Shown piece by piece: positions 34,901-46,900 of a stretch of DNA of 64,000 bases. The notes beneath the pieces are model-generated. The model was given only the letters and a program-made list of their open reading frames with translations, was not told the origin of the DNA and ran no database searches. The position numbers and the translations under genes were made by a program. Location of the stretch: positions 124,001 through 188,000 of the forward strand of contig SADC01000096.1 in assembly GCA_004194705.1 (NCBI GenBank), in the 5' to 3' direction. The first letter of the stretch is position 1. Each line of letters begins with the position of its first letter. This DNA comes from Ditylenchus dipsaci (Eukaryota > Nematoda > Chromadorea > Rhabditida > Anguinidae).

Positions 34901-37900
34901 TAAAAAGCTCGATGTTGTGAATGTGTAGTCAAGTATTTCATGAAACTTGCATTTAGCAACGACACATGAAGCACTTTTAAAAAACGACCATGTTTATTCT
35001 CGACCTTCTCCACCTTCTGTGGCCTCTAGTACTATCTCTAGCCATTTGGCTTGTTATTCACTATGCATTTTCCAAACTACCTCCTGTAAATCACATTCCA
35101 TTTTCCTTGGAAGAAAATGAAGACACGTCGGTGCCTTCACCACTTATCCACACCTCAGCTACTACCTCTCAACCAAAAACCTCTTCAGAAAATCAATCTC
35201 GAATTACATCTTTATCCCGTCGGTTCTCTGCCCCTACTTGGGAGTTAAAACGGGATCAGGAGGATAACTATGACCATGAAAACAAGGAGAATGAAACTTA
35301 TTCGCCTCCTAGAGGCTTCTTTGTGCAACAACTTAGAAAGTCTAAACGGATTAATCTACCTCCCGGCGTACCCTTGGCTCAACCAAAATGGCCAAGACTG
35401 GCCAATAAAGGAGTGGCGAATACAGTTATGGATACTCAAACTGATTACATAATGAAACCCATTTCTTCGTTAGCAGAAGAAAAATTGGGATTTCGAAAAA
35501 TGAGAGCAGAAACCGCTGAAGATTCTGGCAATGCAAGTTTGAGAGACTCCTTTAGTGCCCCTCGCTCAGATGCTGAGGAAGAAGAAGAGATGGAAAAAGT
35601 GGAAGAGTCTCCAGCAGAGAAGTGTGATTACACCTGTGCTTGTGACTCTATTCTGCCTTCTGATGTTTTGCTTGCATCTAAATTAACACTGGTAGAGAAT
35701 GATCGAGAAGTTATGGAGTTGACAACAAGCATAGAAGAACATAGTAAAGATGTGAAGGGAGATGTCCAATTAGTTGACAATTTGTGCCAGATTGAAGACA
35801 TAGAGTCAGCAACTGAAAAAAACGCAGATAAATTGCTAAGAAGACTCACTACTGGTTTGTCACAAAGCAACATAATAAATTAGATGTTCAGAAATTAGCC
35901 CCGACCGATAATTAAAAAAGCCCAAGAAACGCCGAAAAAACAATATATTTCCGCGACAAAATCACAAAAACGATTGGAAAAACTAGTAAGTAAGTAGTCA
36001 ATGTACTAGGTTGGAAAAGTCATGCATCGAATCTAAAGTGACTGGCACTTTCTGATGGTTTGCGGAATATATGGGTTTATCAAGTTGAAATAAATTTCTT
36101 GGGGATTTTCAGAACTGTAGTATGAAACCTATCAAAGAATTTGAATTCAATCACATCATAACAAATGTAGATTGTGAAACCTAATAGGTTATTGTGAAAT
36201 TAACAGCCCAAATTCTTTGCATTTTGTCAGGAAATGCTAGTATCTTGATCGTCTACGCAGGACTTTTCTGCCCACCTGGTAAAATAAAGCGAGTCCACCA
36301 ATATGTTGCCGCTGATATACAATACTTAAAGCTGAGGCAATTTATTGATGAGTTTCTGATTGAAATTATTTTTAATCGACAAATTGACGCTAATGCGGGG
36401 CTGCCATATCAAAATTTAAAAAAAAAGACATTTGGTCAAAAAACAGGAATTTGAAGGAAAAAGTCCCTTTTATCTTGTGCTTATTGCCATTTTGAAGCGA
36501 AAAAAAAAGATTTCGACTGAAACTTCGAAAATAAAAAAAGATTCGAGGTCCCGAAAAAAGGACAAATCTTTTTAAAAAGGACATATGGCAGCCCTGCGCT
36601 AATGTGATATCCCCCCTATCTATTTTAGGGGTACCTGAATCCACCATTTTTTGAATATTTTTCAAAGCTGATATCAGCAATGGCTAAGCCCTGAGTCCAA
36701 ATCTAAATTTGGAGGGGAGGGATCTTGGTTAAATGATATTAGCGCCGACAAATTGATGTTGCTCGTATTAAAATACACCGGTGGTCTGATTTGAATGTTT
36801 GAGTTTCCAACAAATGCAGACGATACACCAGTAAGTTACAAATAATCAAGATGCCAATGCCTCCAAAGCTAGATTTTTCATAATTTTTTTTTAAAATAAA
36901 CCATCAATTTTTAGGCAGAAACCTGCTGAACAAAAAAGAGGTTGCTCCTTCGACCATCAAAGAAAGCAGCGAATCCTCACAGACCATAGACGAGCAGGAT
37001 GGTGGGAGTGCGGCTGCAGCTGCTGCAGACAAAGGTGAATAAATTTGCCTATTTATCAACCTACTTTTGTTTTACAAACTCCTAACGATTTTGGGGAACA
37101 TAGGAAAATTAGGATCTATAGCTCGGCTTTTTCCAACTTAGTTTATTTTCTGGGGTTTTCGATTAATTTCTTAGCGTGATGAGCTTTGGTGATATTCTTA
37201 TCCAAACATATATGTGTGCGTGTGCCATTTTTCTATCCATAAGTAGTCTTTGCTGCTTCCCCCACTGATCTTTAATTTCCTTGTTTGGATGAGCTTATGT
37301 TTAATTGTGATCTCACCCATTTTTGTGTTGCTTGATAACCGTTATGTTGCTTTCCCGATGCTTTGCTTATTGTGTCGGTTGGAAATTGCTGCTAGAAATG
37401 GAAAGTGGAGAAATTGGCCAGAGTCCGTAAAAACAAATGATAATTCATTGGCAAGATGCATTCATATCTGTATCAAGATCGAAATTAAAAGACCCATCAA
37501 TTTTTTCGGAATTTAACAAATAAATTTTAATGGGGAAAATTGCATTGCCGCCGATCGGCAGATTCACGATAAAAACCGTAAACTAGAAACGATCACAGTC
37601 GACTCCCTCCATAATGAACTCCCTCTATAACGAACGATTTTTTTTGAATTGAATTGAATTTTTTTTGAAAAGCGTTTGCGTTTTTTGGCCCAAAATGGTG
37701 TTTTTTAGTGTTGCAGGTTCAATCCACGTAGTGTCACACTTTTTTGGCTTCTTTGGGCACTTTAGAGGTAATTTGGGTCGCTGATTCCGAATCTGGCGTT
37801 AAAAAAGTCTAATTACCTCTGAAGTGCCGAAAGAAGCCAAAAAAAGTGTGCCACTACGTGGGATTGAACCTGCAACACCAAAAAAAACACCATTTTGGGC

Positions 37901-40900
37901 CAAAAAACGCGAGCGCTTACGCACTGCGCCATGGAAGCCACTTTTTCAAACCTACCGTATTTCCTCTAATAAGCGCCCTCCCCAAAATCCGCTATTTCTT
38001 AAATTCATTCTCCTCCTTTTATACCGGGTTTTTGTTTTCGAACGCCACATTTGTTATATACCAAATGTAGCGCAGATTCCCAGCTACATTTTGGTATATA
38101 ACATATGTGGCGTTCGAAAACAAAACCCCGGTATAAAAGGAGGAGAATGAATTTAAGAAATAGCGGATTTTGGGGAGGGCGCTTATTAGAGGAAATACGG
38201 TAAGTAGCTTCCCCCCCCCCTTTAAGACCGGTCCATAGGGTATTCGTTATAGAGGGAGTCGGCTGTACTCTAATTTGTTGGCTCTGTTGAGTAGTATATA
38301 TTGGTCTGCGAGAAAAATATGTCTGGGTTTCATCAGCCCCGATTATTACTTTATTTTTCCTAATTGGCGCATATTCTTTAATTACCACACACTCCACACT
38401 TTGAGGACTTATGTCTCAGAGCAGAGTCGACTGTATGTGTGTTGGATTGGCCCCTGAAAAAGGACTGCCTTGGTCTCTCTGTTGATTTTTTATAATTTTT
38501 TTAATTTTGCCTTGGCCCCTCCCCTGTTCTTTTTTTCACCCAATCCCCCAATCCTTTGCAAAGTGGATTGTGCTGGTCTTGTACGCGAAGCGGCCAACCC
38601 TTTGCCGAGTTCAACAATTTGCAGAAGATTTTTGAGAAATCTGGCGAAAAACAAAAATTCTCGACAAAAATAAGCTTGGGGCACCAAAGCAAACATTTCA
38701 CCACAAAAATTGAAAATTATTACCGTATTTCCTCTAATAGGCGCCCCCCCTCTAATAGCCGCCCCCCCTCTAATAAGCGCCCCCCCTAGAGGTCATCCAA
38801 AAAATAAGCGCCCCCCCTCTAATAAGCGCCCCCTCAAAAAAATCGCATTCAAATTTGTCTTGACTGGAAAAAATTTTCTGTGCAATTTTTGTTGTTGTCA
38901 AATCATTGTCAATTTTTGAACATGGCCCAATTCCGGACGGACTCATCGAATTGCAAATGGCGCGATCAGCAATCGGACAAGTGCCTGCCGTCGAAGAAGT
39001 GGACGCAGAAGAAGATGAAGAGAACGGCTACTTGAGCGATGAATCTCTTGAGTTTGAAAATTATGAAACAATTCCAGAGCTACATTGTATTTGATTGTTT
39101 GTTAATTTTTTGTTGTTATGAAATTTGAATAAAAATTTACCTCGCTTCCATTGTGTTTTCAAATTTTTTTGTCGGCGCCTGCGGCGCCGACTGGTTGAAA
39201 ATATAAGCGCCCCCCCTCTAATAGCCGCCCCCCCTCTAATAAGCGCCCCCCCTAGAGACCATTCAAAAAATAAGCGCCCGGGGCGGCTATTAGAGGAAAT
39301 ACGGTATTAAAAACTGTAAATAAATACTTTTTAAGACTTTTAGGGAAAAAAATTTCGAAAAAAATCAGCAGGGGACCAAGGCAGATTTTTTCGGAAGTCA
39401 CCCTAACACATATATAGCCGCCGAGTTAATATTCTACTAAGTTCTTAACTTCCACGAGCTATACCGATTCCACTTTTTGAATATTGGCTGAGCACCAGAA
39501 AATTTCGAGATCGACCTTTAAATTTCTCGATGGTACTTGTGCACTTGGGGGGGGGGGGCTTTTTTGGTTAACTGTAAATATGGTTTAAACGTCTCCTAAG
39601 TATTTTTTATACGCCAGAAACGATAAAAAGTTGTTTCCTAACAATTCCCGCACTAAAAAGTGAAGTTCACAAAAAAAAGTTGGCTACCAAAGATTGACCA
39701 ACTGCATTGGTCCCCCAAGGTAAAATATTGTGTATTAAGGTATCCTACCACGTTTTGGTCACTGGCGCTGGGCAAAAAGAGTCTTTAAGGCATGTATGAT
39801 CAAGAGTCTCTCTCGGAATCATCGGAAATCAACCCCTTCGGGGGCGCAGGGGCTTGGTTGCTTGCGGTTGAGATGCGCACACCCACGTACCTTAGACGCA
39901 AATCACTCGAAAGTGACTCTGGATGCATAAAAACAATATGCATGCCAGAGTTTCTTCATGCGGTAGGCCCCAGCTAGCTAAACTATGTTCAAATTCCATC
40001 TTTTTGGTTTTTTTGAGATGTATAGGTACCCTTTTTAGTTTAACTACCTTGGGGACCAAGGCAGTTGGTCAATCTTTGGTAACTAACTTTTTGTTGAGAA
40101 CTTAACTTTTTAGTGCCGAAATTGTTAGGAAACAACTTTTTTTATCGTTTCTGGCGTATAAAAATTACTTAGGAGACGTTTAAACCATATTTACAGTTAA
40201 CCAAAGAAGGCCCCCCAAGTGCACAAGTGCCTTTTCGATTTCTGAGTGACTGAAAATAAGCGCGCATGTGCGGAAATTAGAAAAAAATACGGTGATTCGT
40301 GACTGAAAATAGCGTGTCTCGTGCATTTCACGGATGACCACTAAAACTGTTAAGCACTAGAATGTAGCTGAACCTCTGAGCTACATGTTGGTATATAAAA
40401 GGGTTTGGAGCCACCCATGAAATATAGGTCGCAAACATAATTCAGAGCGAAAAATTAAAAATCAAAAACTGTCAGTGTAATTCAAATTAGTTTAGCATAT
40501 TTTTTTACGAGTGAGTGACATGTATTGTAGTCATCGCTGATGAAATCCAGATATAATTTTTAGCGTTCAAACTTTGGAATCGCAAAGCCGCACCGTTTGT
40601 TTTTTTACTGTTTTGACAGTAGGACAGTCCAAAATAAGTGGTCCACAATTATTTAAGCGGATTCATGTTTTAGCACGATTTCTGTTCGATTTGATAATTT
40701 ATCTTTATTTGGTAGCTTTCTATACAAGGTGGAATCTTTATTATTTAATTTTCGGTAATTTAAGATCATTCCTAGATTCCTTACTGAATTTATCAGGATT
40801 AACCAGCCAATACTACCGTTTGAAAAAGGTTGAAAGTGCCGTATTTCCTCTATTAACTCCCCACTCTCTAATAACTAACCACCATGCACCTTATATCTCA

Positions 40901-43900
40901 GCCCAGAGCAAACATTTCGCAAATCTGTTCATTGCGTTTTCTTAACTACCACTAGCTCTACCAATTCCATTTTTTAGATTTTGGTTGAGCACCCGAATAT
41001 CTCAAAATTGACCTCAAATTTTTCCAATTTCGAGAGGTTGAAAAATAAAACCTTATGAGGAGTTAGTAGAGGAAAACAGTATTTCTAAAAAAATATTTTT
41101 AAAATTTCTGGTCTAAATTTATTCACCCAACAGCAATCTACTTGAAATTAAAAAAAAGTTTTCACCTTAAATGTCCATGCTTTTGTGTTTTGTTGTTTAT
41201 GTAGCTCACCCTATTGTTGTTGTTGTCCGCTTTGTGTATGCTTTATTCGGCTTTTTGTGTTCAGCGTTGCTCCAGTGTTTTAGCCACTTTTAGCACGACA
41301 ACCCAAACAACAACCACTCCAGTTTAGCTAAGCCATCATTATTTGTTCTCAATTGAATTTAGTTCTTATTATTAAGTTTTTCTTACTAACCGCTTTTATA
41401 ACACCATATTTACTATTGTTGCTTTTATCTTTTTATCATCTCCTTTTTATGGTCTCTGCTAATGAGAAATTTATTGTTTTTATTTGACGCCCATATTAGT
41501 TATTGTAGACCAATCAAAATTGGTAGTAATTTTAGTTTTTTTTAAATAAAGGATAGGATTTTTTTAATAAAGAACAATAATAGTGTGGATTTTTCAGAGT
41601 CTCACTTATAGTAAAAGCGGTGTTTATTAACACTTTTCTTGAATTCAACTCCTTGTCGGTCCCTATCCATTTCCATCAATTTTCGTTTAATTTTGCAAAC
41701 TCCAGTAATCGAAATCTAAAAATTCAGAGATTACCAATCTGTCAGTAAACTCTCAAAAGTTTTCCGGTTGAAAGGTTGAATTTTAACATACCCTAAATGC
41801 TCTAATAGGCTAACCACCACCCCCCCCCCCCCCCGCCCCATCCTAAATTCAAAAAAAAAGCTCATTTGTGACATTGTGTGTTTGGCACACTCCTGCAGAC
41901 CACTCTCGGGCGAGTTACCACGTATTTTGTAGTTCATCTCACTGGCCGAAAATTGGGTGGTAATTTTCCTAAGATTAGACTGCAAAAATGGGTCAAAACA
42001 CAATGCCAAAAACACGATTTTGAACAGTAGGAGGGACGGCCTGTAAAAAGCGTTTAAGGTACCGCATATTGATTATATGATTAAAAATTTTAACCTTTTT
42101 AACAGATTAAAAAAACCCTCTTAATTATACGCCATTTATTACAAAACATAGATAGCATACATTTTTAGCCATTTTATGTTGTTTCTAATCACTTCGTTCT
42201 GTAAAAAGCACATTCATTTATTTATTTTTTGTTTCTCTGTAAATAGACACTTAGGTTGTTTGTAAAGTTTTTGTGAAATGCTAATAATTTTAATTCTTTT
42301 AGACTTTTTATTATTATTTACTGGTTGTAGAGCTGTTTATTTGACTGATTCAATGTTTTTATTCAGTTCACTACTAATATTGTGACATTTTATGCACTTT
42401 TGTGTTTACTGTATAAAGTTATTGATGTCGAGATCAAAACGGTGCTGGTTGGAGTTGAACTACATACTTTGGTTTACTAAGCCTAAAAAGCCGGCCTCCA
42501 CCATTCTGCTCTGGGCACTGACCACTTTATAAACAAGTATTTTGTTGTCAGTCACCTCATTGTCCATCTCTTGAATAGTGATGAAAATAGTTATTATAGT
42601 TGAAAGTACACCGTCCATCTTTTAAGATACCTTCGTCTTTTTGATTCAATGCTTACTCAGTCGTCTCGTTTTTCGTTGAGTCTTTAATTGCCTGCCTATT
42701 TATGAACTGAAATCATTAGAGCCCTCGTAAAAGTCGACTAAAACGTTTATAAAGTTTTTGGAGCCCATCAGTTGGGTTACTTTGAGTTGAACTAAGAATT
42801 CTTTATCCACCCAATATACAGCTTTATGATATTTTACTATAGCTACTCTTTTTTTCGTAAATTTCGGAAAAAATGGCTGTAATGAAGTTTGAAACCAATT
42901 ACAAGATTTGGTATCTATGTAATTAAAAAATAAACCTGTTGCTGGCTTAGCCCCAAGTTCTTAACAATAGAAATTTTCTACTCCCCGGCGTCGTTCATTA
43001 CCTACCGTGATTTCTTTTTTCGATTTGGACGCAAAATTCTTTAATTAACCAAAACATTCCGATTTTTTAATATTTGTCAAATGCTTCCATATTTATTTGG
43101 GGCGTAGTCATTTTGCCAATGAATTTTTTTGTCAATGAGATTACTTGACAGCAGCCCAAGTGCTCGCCCCTTTCAAAGAGTATTTTTCCAACTTTTTTCA
43201 TTTTCACCTATTTCACACCTTTTGCACCGACAATACCAAAGGTATTTGGCCGCTTCGCGGCCAAGGACCAGCACACTCCAGATTGAAATGGATTGGGGTG
43301 AAAAAAATTAAGAGATCTGAAAAAGGTAGCCTTAGAGAAAATACTCTTTGGAGGGGCAGGCGCTTGGGCTTTTACGATATCACTTCACTTTGAAAAAATT
43401 AATTACTTTGCAATTTGTCCAAAAACCAAAGTTTTTTTAATTTTGCGGATTTTGGTCGTTTTTCGAATAAATTAATTTTTTTCAAGAAGCTATATCTCAA
43501 CACTAAGATTCCCAAAAATCATTCTGTAAGATGGTTTTCGTAGTCTTTGGAATGCGCTACAGCATGTCGATAAGATGTTATTGTAACATTGAATACTAAA
43601 TTAAACTTTTGACCACTCAAAATGATGAAAGTGCTTAAAAATATTTCAAAATGACCTTACAAGTGTTGGGAGCCAAATGATGACTATTCCAAGATATTCC
43701 AAAAAACTTTATATACCATTTAAAAGAGAAGACTCAGATCTACAAAATTATAACAGAAGATTAGATTTATTATAATTAAAAGGATTGAAAATGCGAGCTT
43801 GAAATTTGTTTCCGAACTTTTTCCGCACCCGGCATCATTGGAAAAAAGATGCCATCGGCAAAATGATCTCACTGGCAAAAGTTTCATTGGCAAAACGATC

Positions 43901-46900
43901 ACGCCCCATCTATTTTAGTGGTGCTACTGTACATCAATGATAGCAGGATTAACTAAGGAGAAATTCCTCCCCCACCAAAGAGTAGCAATCCTTGTTCATT
44001 TTTTTCACCTTTAAACATAGCGGCTGGAGGGGGGGGGGGGGTCAAGACTCAAGATAGGGGCAGAAGTGTCTAATTCAAGCACATTTCCAACTTCCTTCAC
44101 CAATATCTAAGTTCAGCTTCTCTTCTTCTGCTGTTTTGCACACTATTATGTGTCGCTAATTATAATTTATCAAATTCCTCAATGCATAATCAATAAAATT
44201 GTTCTGCAGCAGCACTGAAGCACGAGAATGTGGCTCGAGTGGACACTGTGGTGAGAGTGGACACCGTCGGCAACAAGACCACTGCTGGCTTCCAACAGCA
44301 AGTTACTAATTGCTTGACTGGTGCAGCCACCGGATCAGCTGCCCCATCACCCGCACCGCCCACAGCTGGAGTCAGTCCAAGACCATCTGCACACCACTCT
44401 TCCGCCTCCTTCTTCCAGGTTTGAGTTGATTATTGGTGTTCTCATTGTTGTGATTTCTCCTACCTGTCTGTGGCACTACTTTTGTGTTATTTAAAGGGCA
44501 TGCCCGGGCGTTATGCGGAGAAAAGGCGGGGAACAGCAGTTCTTTTCTTTCTCGATAAATTTTTACAGGCGTTATCATCTAGATTTTTTAAGTTTTCTGC
44601 CTAGTTTTTTAAGTGATACATGGTCACCTGTTGTTTGGTCCATAAGTTCGCGGTTGTTTATACACAACATGCAGAATTCCTGCATGGGTTTCATAATTTA
44701 AGACCAATAAAAGTCATTCACAATTCACAGATGGTTCCAAACTCAAAATTTGATTTGTAAAATTGAAACAAAAAATTTCAACTTGATGTTTCACATCTTA
44801 ATTTCGAAACCCATCTAAAAATTTATTCTGATTTTAGAAATTAAACTTCAATTTTGGAAGCCGTGTTGAATGACTTTTATTAGTGTTAAATTATGAAACC
44901 CATGCAAAAACTTTGCGTGTTGTGTATAACTGACTGCGAACTTATGTACCGACTCAACATATTTGGTTTGACGTGAAACGAGTGAAAAGTGGAACGATTC
45001 AAGAAAGTCCTCGCCTGAACTTTTTGAAAAGCACGGGCATACCGCATTAACTTGCACTTTTATTTGAGACTATCCAATGCACAATTTTGTCCACTAAGCG
45101 CCATTTTTTATTAGCCACAAAAGCTCTTTTTAATGCCTTATGCAAGCAGAATACTTCTGAGTTCCAGTTATTTTTAACAGCCTTACCGTATAACTCGGGG
45201 CTGCGAAACATACTTTATTTGAAGATTTCTACTTTATCTGAGATCCCAAATCTTGAGAACTTGTGAGATTTTACGTCAATATCTTTATTTTCAAAGCTCA
45301 AAACGCAACAATCACTGCATAGAATTTTTGACGACTTTACGGCGTTAGGTAGTTACTGGAAAATTTTCGGCAGTCTCCGCGGTTGAAAATCCACAAAACT
45401 ATGTGTTAGAAATAGAGTCGGGTGATGGCCATATGGGCGGGCATATAGCTGATTTCAAAATGTCCAACCCTGGTTCCAACATTTGTCTGTGAAATATTTT
45501 TGTACTAATCGACACAGAATGCTCAATTTAGAAAAGCCAAATGCGCTTCTGTTACGATTTTTTTAAACCCGAATGTTTTATTAGCTCAGTATTACTGAAT
45601 TAATTTTTGCATGAAGCACTAATGCACAACCATTTGCAACAAAAAACGACATGGTTGCCCTGAGTCGACACAACCAGGAACTGTTTTAGTATTCTCTTAT
45701 TAAGCAAAAAACCTGCAACCAATTCTCATGGGTGTTAGCTGGGACAGTGTGTCTGTATCTCTATCTCAATGCACAGGTGTTCAAACAAAGCTTCTGCCTT
45801 TTTCAATCAATTTTTCACCCACTTTTGTTATATTTTTGCACAAGAGTCTGTTGTAATTCTTTATTATAATTTACCAAAAGACCATATTAGTGATTTCGAT
45901 GTGTGTTGGAGAGTTGCATAGGTTAATTGGCTCGTTGGTGAATACCTGTCCATTGCTATGACTAGTATAAGTGCCGGATCTGGAGAATATCTACCAACAC
46001 TATTAGCACAATCTAGTAAAGAGTCCACTAAAGTGAGCATACAGAACAATTTGACAAAATCATTCACCACCAAAAAAGGTTCACTTTTGTCGACTGTCAT
46101 TACCTAGGTTTTCAAGTTTATTGTTAGCTGTCTGGTTTATAATCCTAGTCTAATTAGGTACCGTATTTTATTTTTTGTCAACGTTGGGGTGTCTTATTAA
46201 TGCCGGTTCAGCATTAATTTTTCCGCCCCTAAAAATCAAAGAAGTTGGGAATTTTTGGGTGCTCAGCCAAAATCTAAAAAGTGGAATCAGAAGAGCTAGT
46301 GATAATTGAGAAACTCGAAAAACAGATTTTCAAAATATTGATGTTTTGCTGAGATATAGGTCCCGAGGAGAGCCATGCATTATGGGAGGGCCAATTAATA
46401 GAGGACATACAGTAAGAATATTTTTAAGTTAGATAAACCTGAATATACCTGAACAATTATGCTGGGATAAGAGAACATATAAAGAAAATAGCCAGCAGTG
46501 TTCTATCCCGACTCAGTACCAATTTAAAAGATTGCTCCCGCTATTGTTTTAGGACCAATTGGACCAAGTTTATAGAACAATGTAGATCAGGACGGACTCA
46601 AACATGTTTTTTACTTCCGTACACTGGCTTATGGCTTGTTCATGTACTTCGAGTTCGGATCAAGGATGTTCACGTAATCAAAAATCCGAACTCGAACTTG
46701 AACTGGAAGGTGTTCACGTACTTCGAGTTCGAGATTGGACTTGAAGTTATTTGTTTATATAGCTTGGATCACTCAGAATATCACCGCAGAATGGCCAAAG
46801 ACCACTAAAAGTGGCTTTTCTAGAGGTTTACTATAGAAAGAGTCCAAGTTATGCACATGAACACCTTCAATTTCGTCTTCGAGCTTGAACTCAAAGTACG

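Larger units (their letters stand above)
37597..38272. mobile_element. CAGTCGACTCCCTC element containing two nested repeats
   Basis: CAGTCGACTCCCTCCATAAT and CTCTATAACGAACG at the left; CGTTATAGAGGGAGTCGGCTG at the right. Inside lie a tRNA-like foldback (37655-37952) and a TACCGTATTTCC palindrome (37953-38202). Confidence 0.7.

Noticed and set aside
38721..39305. Short GC-rich tandem units that resemble a repeat-spacer array
   Set aside because: Units are contiguous and belong to the ends of a transposon family; no regular unique spacers, and the host is an animal, so not CRISPR.
45864..46100. Minus-strand frame of 78 codons
   Set aside because: No recognisable motif, no splice context, composition like the surrounding intron.
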